Of a stretch of DNA of 64,000 nucleotides, positions 1 through 7,713 are shown one piece after another. The position numbers were made by a program, and so were the translations under genes. The notes under the pieces are model-generated. The model was given only the letters and a program-made list of their open reading frames with translations, searched no databases and was not told the origin of the DNA. Position 1 is the stretch's first letter, and each line of letters starts with the position of its first letter. The DNA comes from Clostridia bacterium. Its GTDB lineage: Bacteria > Acidobacteriota > Terriglobia > Terriglobales > Acidobacteriaceae. Location of the stretch: NCBI GenBank assembly GCA_035561135.1, contig DATMYA010000048.1, positions 186,001 to 250,000 on the forward strand, read 5' to 3'.

Positions 1-820
1 GCGGCGCACTGATGATTTCAAAACCGCGATAGGTTCCCCGGATAGGTTGACGCTCGACAACGTTGTAGTCCGCCAGGTCCCTCTCCGTGACCAGTCCACC
101 GCCCTGTTGAATGGCAGCCGCAACCTGCTTCGCAAGCGCCCCACGGTAAAAGCCATCGGGATTGCGTGCGATGCGCTCGAGTGTGCGCGCCAGTTCAGGC
201 TGGCGAAACATCTCGCCCTGCTCGTAGAAGTGGCCGTTGCGCTGGAAGATGCGATGAGAGTCGGGAAACTTGGCCAGGTGCTCGTCGCGAAAATCTTGCG
301 CATCTTCATGCGAAAGCGGAAATCCCTGGCGAGCAAGACGGATCGCTGGCACCATCACGCGCGGCAGGGGCAGCTTGCCCCACTTCTTCTGCGCGTGTAC
401 GAGGCCGGCGACAGAACCAGGAACGGCGATGGACTTGTAGCCGACGAGGCTGAGGTCGTCGATGACGTTGCCCTGCTCGTCAAGATACATGTTGACCGTG
501 GCTTTGGCCGGCGCCTTTTCGCGGAAGTCCAGGAAGTGAACATCCCCGTCGGCGAAGCGTGCGAGGAGAAATCCGCCGCCGCCAATGTTTCCAGCCTGCG
601 GATGCACGACTGCCAATGCGAAGCCGGTAGCCACGGCGGCATCAATGGCATTGCCGCCCTGTCGCATGACTTCGAGACCGGCGCGTGTGGCTGCCTCGTG
701 GACGCTTGCGACCATGGCCTTCGGCGCGTGTGCCGGTCGCATGGGCGCGGCAGAAGTATTCGCCGCAAAGCAGAGAAGCAGGAGTACCAGAAGGGCGTGC
801 CGTGCGCGTTGGCTTCGCAT
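1..820 (-). CDS. ggt: gamma-glutamyltransferase, N-terminal part (cut by window start)
   Basis: Gamma-glutamyltransferase cleaves the gamma-glutamyl bond of glutathione and related peptides outside the cytoplasm. Only the first 273 codons lie in the window; the reading frame runs off the left edge. It starts at an ATG at 820 with a signal peptide of about 25 residues (a Leu/Val-rich core ending in NTSAA). The family hallmarks follow: GGNAIDAAVA at residues 56-65 and GNIGGGGF at 78-84, then LDFREKAP with the conserved arginine. The autocatalytic threonine would lie in the missing C-terminal half, so activity cannot be judged here. It is transcribed leftward and diverges from whatever lies beyond 820. 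The long plus-strand open frame over the same bases is its shadow. Confidence 0.9.
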   Translation of the reverse strand, partial: MRSQRARHALLVLLLLCFAANTSAAPMRPAHAPKAMVASVHEAATRAGLEVMRQGGNAIDAAVATGFALAVVHPQAGNIGGGGFLLARFADGDVHFLDFREKAPAKATVNMYLDEQGNVIDDLSLVGYKSIAVPGSVAGLVHAQKKWGKLPLPRVMVPAIRLARQGFPLSHEDAQDFRDEHLAKFPDSHRIFQRNGHFYEQGEMFRQPELARTLERIARNPDGFYRGALAKQVAAAIQQGGGLVTERDLADYNVVERQPIRGTYRGFEIISAP

Positions 821-991
821 AAGTGTTCGCGTTCCGGTGTTCACGTTCGGGCGTTTGCGTTTGGAAGAAAGCAGTTGAGGCTAGCGCGACTCGGCGTGCG
901 AGTCAATCGGGAGCACGCGGCGAACTCTACTCACTCCTGCCCCCAAACGCTCATCTCATAACAGCACGAGTTTCGGGGCGAGGTGCGCGGC

Positions 992-1162
992 ATGGCAATG
1001 ATTGGCGAACGCTTGCCTGGTGAACGTCTGAATAAATCAAGTGATTGGGCGGGGTTGCTGATCGGAGCCGTTTCGCTTGGCCTATTGCGCCTGCTCTACG
1101 TGGCGCTGCGCGACACGGACGATCCGAAGCGCGCTGCGGAGATGAACGTGCGTATCGGATGA
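992..1162 (+). CDS. possible small membrane protein, 56 aa
   Basis: This short open frame begins with ATG at 992 and ends at TGA 1160-1162. A GAGG-like motif lies about ten bases upstream. The middle (about residues 20-42) is a continuous hydrophobic stretch containing LLIGAVSLGLLRLLY, flanked by charged residues, so the product would be a single-span membrane peptide. I do not recognise a family. It sits alone between the divergent start of the gamma-glutamyltransferase gene and the end of the MmcQ gene. Coding status is uncertain; an opposite-strand open frame of similar length overlaps it and looks less protein-like. Confidence 0.3.
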   Translation: MAMIGERLPGERLNKSSDWAGLLIGAVSLGLLRLLYVALRDTDDPKRAAEMNVRIG

Positions 1163-1188
1163 TCTTCAACCATAGTCCGCGCTGATGC

Positions 1189-1704
1189 TCAGCGAGAGCC
1201 CGTAGTCTTACTTCTCGCGTGCTTTGTTTGCTGGACAGACTTCTTGCGTGTGGACTTCTTCGCTCCGCTCACCGCAACTTTCTCCGCGGCCGGGGATGCC
1301 GCCTCGCGTGCAGTCGGTTTCTTGGTACCTGCCGGCATTTTCTTGGTTGTGAATCTGCCAGCTTCTAACTCCTGCTGAACCTTCCTTGGAAGTTTTTCGA
1401 AGACGAGCCGGTAGGACGTGTTCAGCCGGTCGCGGAGTTCGTCATCGCGCAGGACGTTGAAGCGCTCAAGCGCGACCCACTGCGCGCGTGCCATGTAGGG
1501 CGCAGGGATGATGCCTTCAATCTCCTGCAGTTCGTAGAAAGCTTCTGGAGTCGCCTTGAAGGAGAGGGCGAGTTTTCCCGGTTCCAGGCACATTATGACG
1601 AACATCTTGCCTGCAACTTTGAATACAAGGTCGTCGCCCCATTGCACGGTTTCCGTGACATAAGGGAGAGAAAGACAGTGCTGACGGACAGAGTCGGTGT
1701 TCAT
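1189..1704 (-). CDS. MmcQ/YjbR family protein with a basic C-terminal tail
   Basis: This 171-residue protein has the MmcQ/YjbR fold over about residues 1-118: an N-terminal LSLPYVTETVQWGDD segment, VFKVAGKMFVIM and LSFKATPEAF are typical of the family, which is small, DNA-binding-like and of poorly known role. About fifty residues follow that are not part of the domain. They are rich in Lys, Ala, Ser and Thr (KKMPAGTKKPTAREAAS, later STRKKS) and resemble the basic tails of histone-like or nucleoid proteins. That tail supports nucleic-acid contact, by inference. The ATG at 1704 gives the family-typical N-terminus. The gene is followed on its strand by a separate small open frame region and preceded by the GNAT gene. 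Confidence 0.8.
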   Translation of the reverse strand: MNTDSVRQHCLSLPYVTETVQWGDDLVFKVAGKMFVIMCLEPGKLALSFKATPEAFYELQEIEGIIPAPYMARAQWVALERFNVLRDDELRDRLNTSYRLVFEKLPRKVQQELEAGRFTTKKMPAGTKKPTAREAASPAAEKVAVSGAKKSTRKKSVQQTKHARSKTTGSR

Positions 1705-1757
1705 GAGTATCCAGCTCCGGTCAAGAATCTAGCACGAGTCGCGTACGCAGCCAGTTG

Positions 1758-1792
1758 AGCAGGCGCGAGTGCACTGAGCACCCGCGCCTGCT
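1758..1792 (-). terminator. GC-rich hairpin after the GNAT gene
   Basis: A stem of AGCAGGCGCG against CGCGCCTGCT, with an inner GTGC/GCAC pair, begins four bases after the stop codon of the GNAT gene on the minus strand. No clear T-run follows, so it may be a weak or factor-assisted terminator. Confidence 0.5.
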
Positions 1793-1795
1793 GAT

Positions 1796-2632
1796 TTACT
1801 TGGCGGTAAAATCGCGGACGAGCACGACCTTGGTGTAAACGACGTGGAAGCCCAGGCGCTCGGAGTTGCGTTGCGAGTCGGAACCCGGTTGCGTGGTTAC
1901 GACGGCCAGATCGCATCCGGCCTCCTGCGCTGTCCTGAGCCGACTATGCAGCAGTGCCGTTTGCAGGCCACGTCGGCGAAAAGTCGGGAGAGTTGCAGCC
2001 CCGTACAATGCCGCGATTCCCTGTTCGGCACACACGGAGCCTGCGGCACTGGCAACGGGCACTCCATCGAGAAAGGCAAGCCGGCAAACGGAATTGCGAA
2101 TTTCGGCAAACGGCCGGAACAACTCGGGAGGAAGCGCTCCGAGTTCGGCAAAGCCTTCGACAAGCACTTGTGACCACGCCGCAATTTCCGGCGGGCCAAC
2201 GGGCACAATGCGGATCTGCGATGGAGGCGGCACCGCCGTGTAGCTTCGCAGATCGAGCGCGAGCACCGAGTTGAATTCGGTGAGGCGGTAGCCGCGCTTG
2301 CCGGCGTGCTCAAGCAGAGAACCATCCACCATCGGCGAAGTGACGATCTCGCACGGCGAGTTGCGGTCGCGATAGAAGGATTCGAGACGATCGAAGTCTT
2401 CATCCGAAACCGCGCCGTGGAGTCCGATGCCGATGGCGTGGGTCATGGGCGAGCCAACGCCCGCAAAAAAGGCCCACCCTCCGGCGATGGGCTCCATCAT
2501 GCAGCCGAGTTCGTGGTTTGTTTGCGAGACGAGTTCGACGACTTCCTTGCAGGGCAACATCTCAGCTGCTTCGAGACGTCGCGCGAGTTGCAGTTCTGCT
2601 GTGACGTTGTTCAGTTTAGGTTGCGAGCTCAA
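1796..2632 (-). CDS. GNAT family N-acetyltransferase
   Basis: A 278-residue protein whose C-terminal half (about residues 140-275) has the GNAT acetyl-CoA fold. The acetyl-CoA pyrophosphate loop is visible as TLPTFRRRGLQTALL, with the R-x-x-G-x-x/A pattern, followed by a helix and the VVTTQPGSDSQRNSERLGF segment typical of motif B. The N-terminal half resembles the first lobe of a tandem GNAT but has no intact acetyl-CoA loop. The acceptor substrate cannot be read from sequence. The chosen ATG at 2632 is the first in frame. The next gene upstream (htrA-like) ends 314 bases away, so this gene is probably transcribed on its own. Confidence 0.8.
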   Translation of the reverse strand: MSSQPKLNNVTAELQLARRLEAAEMLPCKEVVELVSQTNHELGCMMEPIAGGWAFFAGVGSPMTHAIGIGLHGAVSDEDFDRLESFYRDRNSPCEIVTSPMVDGSLLEHAGKRGYRLTEFNSVLALDLRSYTAVPPPSQIRIVPVGPPEIAAWSQVLVEGFAELGALPPELFRPFAEIRNSVCRLAFLDGVPVASAAGSVCAEQGIAALYGAATLPTFRRRGLQTALLHSRLRTAQEAGCDLAVVTTQPGSDSQRNSERLGFHVVYTKVVLVRDFTAK

Positions 2633-2836
2633 GCGATTTCTCCATGCGTCGCAACGGAGCGACGCTGTTCACATTTTCTTTTCGGAGAAGCGGACAACCG
2701 GAACACACGTATACACGCCCGTTGGTTTGCATCCGCGAAGAGAGCTAAAGGCTTGAGACAGTTTCAGGCGTAAACATAGGCGCAACAAGGAATTTACCGA
2801 AGCACGCGGGCATGCGTCAAGCGGCTGGGTTAACCA

Positions 2837-2876
2837 CTAGAGTGTCATGTGACCGGAGCGCCGAAGGCGCTGAACC
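2837..2876 (-). repeat. dispersed repeat, copy 1 (see 39236-39274)
   Basis: Read on the minus strand, this has the core GCGCTCCGGTCACATGAC followed by ACTCTAGT. A copy at 39236-39274 on the plus strand matches it at most positions over about 38 bases, including the flanking TTC and the CTCTAGT end. Both copies are intergenic, consistent with a REP-like genome repeat. Confidence 0.6.
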
Positions 2877-2904
2877 ATCTTAAGATGAAGCGAGTTTTAA
2901 CTGA

Positions 2905-2930
2905 GGCGCAGCGCAGCTTGGGGCTGCGCC
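2905..2930 (-). terminator. terminator of the htrA-like gene
   Basis: GGCGCAGC pairs with GCTGCGCC around a short loop, 17 bases after the htrA-like stop codon on the minus strand. Confidence 0.6.
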
Positions 2931-2946
2931 CTCTCTTCGACTCCCG

Positions 2947-4086
2947 CTAGCTGCGGCCGCGGTCTTTCGCCTCATCGAGTGTGACTTTCACGTCAACTTT
3001 ATTTCGCGCTCGAAGGACGGTGACGGTTACAGTATCGCCCGCACGATGAGTATTCATAACGTGCGCGAGATCCTGCTGGTCTTCGACCGACTGACCGTCG
3101 ATGGCAACGATGAGATCGCCTCCGACCATAATGGGCGTGTTGCCAAGTAGAGCGCGTTGGGTGCCGCCACGCAGTCCGGCACGCTCGGCAGCGCCGCCGG
3201 GAACGACCTGCACGATGAGGATACCGGAATCGGCGGCAAGGCCCATCTCTTGCGCGAGCTCAGGACCGACCGGAAGCGGCCGTATGCCGAGCGAGGGTCG
3301 CCTTACGCGACCGATCGTGACGAGATCGTTGAGCACAGCTTTGGCGGCGTTCACCGGAATCGCAAAGCCTATGCCGGCGCTGCCGCCAGAAGCGCTGTAA
3401 ATCATGGTGTTGATCCCAACGACTTCTCCACGCGCGTTGAGCAGTGGGCCGCCGGAGTTGCCGGGGTTGATAGCGGCGTCGGTCTGGATGGCTTCGTCGA
3501 TGAAAGCACCTTCCGGCGTACGCACGGAGCGGATTGAACTCACGATGCCCCGCGTCATGGTGCCGTTCAACCCGAAAGGATTGCCGATGGCATATACCTT
3601 CTGACCGACTTGCAGCGTGCGCGAGTCGCCCATGACAACCGGCACAAGGTTCGGAACCTTGATCTGAATGACCGCAAGATCGTGCGAGGGATCGAGGCCG
3701 ACAACCTGCGCCGGGAACTTCTTACGATTCGACATGGTGACTTCAAGCTGCCGGGCATTCGCAACAACGTGATAGTTGGTGAGAATGTGGCCTTCCTTGT
3801 CGATGATGAAGCCAGATCCCTGGCCTTCCTGCGGGACGGCGCCATAGAAAAAGTCGAAGGCCACAGCCGTGGAAGTGATGTTGACCACAGCTGGCGACAC
3901 GCGTTTGTAAACATCGATGTTGTTTTGTTCTTCAGAATCGAAGGTCTGCGGGCCGGCGGCCTCGGTGATCTCGACCTTGTCACGCGTGACCCAGGTTCCG
4001 GGCGCAACGCCAAAACGATGCGACGTGTAGAAGTAAAAAGCTGCCGCGAGTACCAGGCCAAAAACGAAGGGACGTGCCACTTTCAT
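2947..4086 (-). CDS. HtrA/DegP-like trypsin-type serine protease with PDZ domain
   Basis: Membrane-anchored or secreted quality-control protease of family S1C, acting outside the cytoplasmic membrane. The product (379 residues from the ATG at 4086) begins with a hydrophobic segment at residues 6-20, probably an uncleaved anchor. The catalytic triad is complete: His106 in TNYHVVAN, Asp136 in DPSHDLAVI, and Ser211 in NPGNSGGPL. One PDZ domain occupies about residues 275-370. An earlier GTG at 4098 is possible, but the ATG at 4086 has an AGGTGAG ribosome site at good distance. A perfect inverted repeat 32 bases upstream may be an operator. The gene lies 86 bases downstream of coaE. Confidence 0.93.
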   Translation of the reverse strand: MKVARPFVFGLVLAAAFYFYTSHRFGVAPGTWVTRDKVEITEAAGPQTFDSEEQNNIDVYKRVSPAVVNITSTAVAFDFFYGAVPQEGQGSGFIIDKEGHILTNYHVVANARQLEVTMSNRKKFPAQVVGLDPSHDLAVIQIKVPNLVPVVMGDSRTLQVGQKVYAIGNPFGLNGTMTRGIVSSIRSVRTPEGAFIDEAIQTDAAINPGNSGGPLLNARGEVVGINTMIYSASGGSAGIGFAIPVNAAKAVLNDLVTIGRVRRPSLGIRPLPVGPELAQEMGLAADSGILIVQVVPGGAAERAGLRGGTQRALLGNTPIMVGGDLIVAIDGQSVEDQQDLAHVMNTHRAGDTVTVTVLRARNKVDVKVTLDEAKDRGRS

Positions 4087-4117
4087 TGCGCTTCTCACCT
4101 TTTCGGGGCGAAGTGGT

Positions 4118-4133
4118 TTTGTCTAAAGACAAA
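4118..4133. promoter_or_regulatory. perfect palindrome upstream of the htrA-like gene
   Basis: TTTGTCTAAAGACAAA is a 7-2-7 perfect inverted repeat 32 bases before the protease start, between coaE and the protease gene. Its size and place fit an operator for a dimeric repressor; the regulator is unknown. Confidence 0.5.
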
Positions 4134-4172
4134 CGTGCCCAGCATTATAGACGTGCATGGCTACACAAAGTT

Positions 4173-4802
4173 TCACGCCGGTTCATGTCCCGCTGCCTTG
4201 GCCATCGTGAGCTCTTGCCAGATGCGTGCAACCTGGGTCTCGGCTTGCTGGACGGTGCCGGAGTTGTCGATGACGTAGTCGGCGACGTGCGCTTTTTCCA
4301 CGTCGGAAATCTGGGCGGCCATGCGCCGCCGGACTTCTTCGGCGGCTTCGTTCAACGAGAGCTGTTGACGCTCTGCGAAGCGGCGAACCTTCTGTCCCAA
4401 GTCGCAGACCACAGCGATAACTTTATCGAAATGCGTGTGCGCTCCGGCTTCAACGAGCAGAGCGGCTTCAACGATGGCGATGGCGTGCGGGTCTCGTTCG
4501 CCAATCTCCTGCATCCAGCGATCCTGAAAGGCTATGACCGCCGGGTGCACGAGCGCGTTCAGTTCCTTGATGCGGCCCGGAAACGCGAGTGCGGCCAGGC
4601 GAGGACGATTGATGATGCCGTCGGCATTCAGAATCTCGCGGCCGAAGCGCTCAACGACAGCTTCGTAGACGGAGTGGCCCGGCCGCATGAGGTCGTGCGC
4701 GACTTCATCGGCAAACATGATGTGGGCACCACGCGCAGCGAACAGCCGCATGATCGTGGTTTTTCCGCAAGCGACACCACCGGTGAGTCCGACTTTCAAC
4801 AT
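4173..4802 (-). CDS. coaE: dephospho-CoA kinase
   Basis: Catalyses the last step of coenzyme A synthesis, phosphorylating the 3'-hydroxyl of dephospho-CoA with ATP in the cytoplasm. The 209-residue length is normal. The P-loop GGVACGKT lies at residues 8-15, followed by DEVAHDLMRPG, the lid helix with INRPRLAALAF, and the VEAALLVEAG segment typical of the family. It starts 14 bases after the folD stop codon, so folD and coaE are probably cotranscribed, with the htrA-like gene downstream. Confidence 0.95.
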   Translation of the reverse strand: MLKVGLTGGVACGKTTIMRLFAARGAHIMFADEVAHDLMRPGHSVYEAVVERFGREILNADGIINRPRLAALAFPGRIKELNALVHPAVIAFQDRWMQEIGERDPHAIAIVEAALLVEAGAHTHFDKVIAVVCDLGQKVRRFAERQQLSLNEAAEEVRRRMAAQISDVEKAHVADYVIDNSGTVQQAETQVARIWQELTMAKAAGHEPA

Positions 4803-4816
4803 AGAGCAGTAAATAC

Positions 4817-5752
4817 CTAGGCAGTTACTGCGAACTTGTGGCCGCGACGCATCTTGGCAGCTTTCACCGTGTTGGCCATCAGCATGGCGATGGTTAGCAG
4901 ACCGACTCCGCCGGGAACGGGCGTGATGGCCCCGGCGACTTCAGCCGCTTTCGGATGGACGTCGCCAACCAGGGTAGAGCCGTTCTTCGCAAAAGCCTCT
5001 TCGCGCTTGGCGTCTCCCGCGAAGTAGCTTCCGAATTCCTGCGGATCTGTGACGCGATTGATGCCAACGTCGATAACGGTTGCGCCGCGCTTCACGAACT
5101 CAGGCGTGATCATGGCCGTCTTCCCAATTGCGGCAATGAGAATGTCGGCGCGGCGGCAGACGCCGGGCAGGTCACGTGTCTTTGAGTGGCAAATGGTTAC
5201 GGTTGCGTTGGCGTTAGTGAGCAGCATGGCGACAGGCTTGCCAACGATGTCGCTGCGTCCAACAACAACCGCCTCCTGCCCTTCGATTGCAATGTGGCTG
5301 CGCTTCAAAATCTCTATGACGCCAGCCGGAGTGCATGGCACCAGACCAGGACGCACAGTGGAAAGAAAGCCTACGTTGACGGGATGGAATCCATCCACAT
5401 CTTTGGCCGGATCGACGGCCATCAGAACGGCTTTGGAATCGACCTGCTGGGGAAGTGGAAGTTGCACGAGAATGCCATCTATGTCATCCCGGGCATTCAA
5501 ATCGCGCACTAGCGCCAACAGTTCTTCGGTACTGACAGTGTCCGGCGGCGTAATTCTCTCGCTGAAGATTCCAAGCGCCTCGCAGGTCTTGACCTTGCTG
5601 CGTACATAAATCTCCGAAGCAGCGTTGTTGCCAACGAGCACGGCTGCAAGTCCAGGACGAAGTCCGCCGGCGGCCAGCTTTTTCACTTCTTCGGCGACCT
5701 CGGCTTTGATCTCCGCGGCGATTTTGTTGCCGTCAAGAATGGTTGCTGACAT
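4817..5752 (-). CDS. folD: bifunctional methylenetetrahydrofolate dehydrogenase/cyclohydrolase
   Basis: Interconverts 5,10-methylene- and 10-formyl-tetrahydrofolate using NADP, supplying one-carbon units. The 311-residue protein starts MSATILDGNK at the ATG at 5752, where a GGGAG ribosome site lies just upstream; the open frame extends further upstream but without homology. The catalytic Tyr49-x3-Lys53 (EIYVRSK), QLPLP, VDGFHP, PCTPAG and the NADP-loop VVGRSDIVGKP are all present, as is the C-terminal PVPGGVGLLT. It is the first gene of a folD-coaE unit and diverges from the Trm112-like gene across a 105-base promoter region. Confidence 0.97.
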   Translation of the reverse strand: MSATILDGNKIAAEIKAEVAEEVKKLAAGGLRPGLAAVLVGNNAASEIYVRSKVKTCEALGIFSERITPPDTVSTEELLALVRDLNARDDIDGILVQLPLPQQVDSKAVLMAVDPAKDVDGFHPVNVGFLSTVRPGLVPCTPAGVIEILKRSHIAIEGQEAVVVGRSDIVGKPVAMLLTNANATVTICHSKTRDLPGVCRRADILIAAIGKTAMITPEFVKRGATVIDVGINRVTDPQEFGSYFAGDAKREEAFAKNGSTLVGDVHPKAAEVAGAITPVPGGVGLLTIAMLMANTVKAAKMRRGHKFAVTA

Positions 5753-5857
5753 CGAGCGTCTCTCCCTTTGAACTTGCGACCGCAGTTCTATCTTAAACTG
5801 CGCGGGTAAAAAGCGGCACTTCAGACGAATCGCCATGCATCATGGCATAATCGCTTC

Positions 5858-6022
5858 ATGCTACCCAAGGATCTGCTCGATGTGCTGGCATGTCCGGTGT
5901 GCAAAACACCACTGGCGATGAAGGGCGATGACGCGCTGAAATGCAGTAACTGCCTTCGCGTGTACCCAATCCGCGACGGCATCCCAGTCCTGCTTGAGCA
6001 GGAATCGACGATCGAGAAGTAA
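5858..6022 (+). CDS. Trm112 family small zinc protein
   Basis: A 54-residue protein of the Trm112/YcaR family. Two CxxC pairs, CPVC and CSNC, form a zinc knuckle, followed by the family ending YPIRDGIPVLL. Trm112 proteins activate methyltransferases in eukaryotes and archaea; the bacterial role is less well known. The ATG at 5858 follows a short AT-rich stretch. It diverges from folD, with 105 bases between starts that must hold both promoters. Confidence 0.85.
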   Translation: MLPKDLLDVLACPVCKTPLAMKGDDALKCSNCLRVYPIRDGIPVLLEQESTIEK

Positions 6023-6159
6023 GCGCATCGTTTTGCAAATTCACTCGTCGAGATACCTCTCGAATTCGACTGAGCGCCGAAATGCAGAGCTGTGCCTGGC
6101 GAGAGACTCCGAAGCTGTTCGCGCAACATCGGTGTGACGGGCGGGTTGTACCTGACACA

Positions 6160-6251
6160 GGCTTTTCAATTAGCTTTGAACACTCACCGCTCTTGGCACC
6201 AAAAATGCCTGCAACGTTGATGCCCCTTGGTGAGTCTAATAAGCAAAAGCC
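6160..6251 (+). promoter_or_regulatory. nested inverted repeats in the leader of the 76-residue gene (candidate structured RNA)
   Basis: Two nested stems can be drawn: GGCTTTT at 6160-6166 with AAAAGCC at 6245-6251, and ACTCACC at 6182-6188 with GGTGAGT at 6229-6235. A GGCA/TGCC hairpin (6195-6209) sits inside. The ribosome site GGAGGTG of the next gene begins about nine bases after the outer stem. It matches no riboswitch class I recognise. Confidence 0.4.
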
Positions 6252-6272
6252 AAAAAGGGTCGGAGGTGACCT

Positions 6273-6503
6273 ATGATGGCGGAGAAGTTTTCAGTTCCTG
6301 AATTGGCGGCGCTGAGAAGCGAGTTGATCCAGAGTGGGCTGGACTTTCAAGATGCGGCCGAGCTTTTGCAGGTCTTTCTGGCTGGGCGGGGCTACGGCGT
6401 ATCTCCTGAGACCGCACGGGATGCAGTCAGCAAGGTTGAGGGCTCCGGTTGCTCACTGGAAGTCATTCAGCAGGAGTTGGATCGAATCGCCTTGGTGCAA
6501 TAA
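6273..6503 (+). CDS. hypothetical protein, 76 aa
   Basis: I do not recognise this family. The protein is small, soluble in appearance and mildly acidic, and likely all-helical: FSVPELAALRSELI and DAAELLQVFLAGRGY look like two amphipathic helices, followed by SPETARDAVSKVEGSG. There is no membrane segment or cysteine motif. A strong GGAGGTG ribosome site precedes the tandem ATG codons at 6273, which supports translation. The gene follows a leader with nested inverted repeats and is followed by a strong terminator about 140 bases downstream, so it is probably monocistronic. Its last codons lie in a short decamer repeat. Confidence 0.65.
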   Translation: MMAEKFSVPELAALRSELIQSGLDFQDAAELLQVFLAGRGYGVSPETARDAVSKVEGSGCSLEVIQQELDRIALVQ

Positions 6504-6530
6504 GGTGCAATAACGTGCAGCAACGTGCAA
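6491..6530 (+). repeat. four imperfect tandem decamers
   Basis: Four ten-base units related to GGTGCAATAA (two near-identical, then CGTGCAGCAA and CGTGCAAAAA) overlap the stop codon of the 76-residue gene. Confidence 0.5.
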
Positions 6531-6645
6531 AAAGCGGTGACACGCACAACAAGTTTTCGCTGAGGTTCAGCCGCGAGCACGACCTCGGCAGATTGAAACG
6601 CAGAACCTGACGTCTTTCGAACGGACCTAAGAAGCGAAATGGGTG

Positions 6646-6680
6646 AGCCGGGCCAACCAGCCCGGCTTCTTTCTTTTACT
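6646..6680 (+). terminator. rho-independent terminator
   Basis: AGCCGGGC pairs with GCCCGGCT across a six-base loop, followed by a T-rich run (TCTTTCTTTT) on the plus strand. It ends the transcript of the 76-residue gene and may also act on the converging BON gene. Confidence 0.8.
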
Positions 6681-6734
6681 CCATATACAAGAACCCTGCC
6701 GGTGGGGCGAACCTGAGTGCTTGTTCCAGTGCTT

Positions 6735-7445
6735 TCAGTGTTCGCTCTGGACACGAAGATTGTTTGTGACCGAGAAAACGCCCGACACAGATTTCGCCGA
6801 AATCTCGGCCACATTGCGATCGCTTTCGTTGTCCACAACGCCCTCCAACCTGACGTTGCCGCCGTTGACTACGATGTGTATGGACGGCACGGCTTCAAAC
6901 GAATAGCGCGACAAACCACCCGCGCTGAAAATGGCACGCGCAACTGCCATTCGTATGCGGTCATCGTCCGGACGCAGCGGAAGCACGTTGATCTGGTTGT
7001 CGACCCTCTCGACGCCTTCAATTTTCTTGACAGCATTCTCAGCTTCGCTCTTCGTACTTGGGCGCACGACATCTCCCATCAGTACAACCGTGTCGCCCAG
7101 GACGCGGAACTGGAGATTGTCGAACAAGCTGTAGTAGGGGAGCATAACGAGTTCGTGCCGGACCTCACGCCCGATCCGCGCCTGCGAGCCACTCAAATTT
7201 GGCTGCTCACGCGAGCTGAGATTGATCCCGCCCTGTTGCGGAGTCTGCGGAGCACCGGGCTGCTGCGCCGCACCGGGCTGCTGTGTTTGTGGTGCTTGAG
7301 TCGTCCCCTGCTGCTGCATGGTGCCGGATTGCGAACTCTGGGATGCAGCGCTCTCCTGCGTTCGCGATTCGGAGATTGGTTGGTCGGCCTGCACGAAAAT
7401 AGTGCAGGCCAGCACTGTGAGCAGAATACCTGAACTTGCTTTCAC
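6735..7445 (-). CDS. BON-domain periplasmic protein
   Basis: The 236-residue product begins with a signal peptide (GILLTVLACTIFVQA). A Gln/Pro/Gly-rich low-complexity linker follows (about residues 30-80), then two BON domains (about 90-160 and 165-236), seen as LQFRVLGDTVVLMGDVV and IHIVVNGGNVRLEGVV. BON domains bind phospholipid and occur in OsmY-like and secretin-associated envelope proteins. The GTG at 7443-7445 is the chosen start because GGAGG lies five bases upstream; a TTG four codons earlier would overlap that ribosome site. It stands alone between two terminators, with a role in envelope stress only an inference. Confidence 0.85.
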   Translation of the reverse strand: MKASSGILLTVLACTIFVQADQPISESRTQESAASQSSQSGTMQQQGTTQAPQTQQPGAAQQPGAPQTPQQGGINLSSREQPNLSGSQARIGREVRHELVMLPYYSLFDNLQFRVLGDTVVLMGDVVRPSTKSEAENAVKKIEGVERVDNQINVLPLRPDDDRIRMAVARAIFSAGGLSRYSFEAVPSIHIVVNGGNVRLEGVVDNESDRNVAEISAKSVSGVFSVTNNLRVQSEH

Positions 7446-7645
7446 TGTTCCCTCCAATCAGCTGCCCCGACAAACTCTGCTTCCTCGGTCGACGATTGCA
7501 AGCGCAAAGGCACTATTTAGGATTCAGCAATCTGTGCTTTCGTTTGCTGGAAAGGAGCAGACTGCAGTCGTCAAGACGCAAGTAGCATCCGCTAATCTCA
7601 GAGGCTTGAGGCCTGAAGCCTGAAGTCTGGCGTTTATGCAAAACG

Positions 7646-7676
7646 AAAGGCTGGAGCTACTTCGCTCCAGCCTTTT
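7646..7676 (-). terminator. terminator between the repeat protein and BON genes
   Basis: A nine-base perfect stem, GGCTGGAGC with GCTCCAGCC, is flanked by A- and T-runs on both sides. It follows the stop of the repeat-protein gene by 37 bases on the minus strand. Confidence 0.8.
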
Positions 7677-7713
7677 CCTTGTGTCACACGGAAGCAATCT
7701 TGCATTCGGGCGA

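Larger units (their letters stand above)
2633..2946. other. intergenic region between htrA-like and GNAT genes
   Basis: This 314-base stretch holds the htrA terminator hairpin and one copy of a dispersed repeat (both listed separately). No further gene or promoter is convincing. Confidence 0.6.

Noticed and set aside
47..961. 304-codon plus-strand open frame at the left end
   Set aside because: The minus strand encodes a clear gamma-glutamyltransferase over the same bases.
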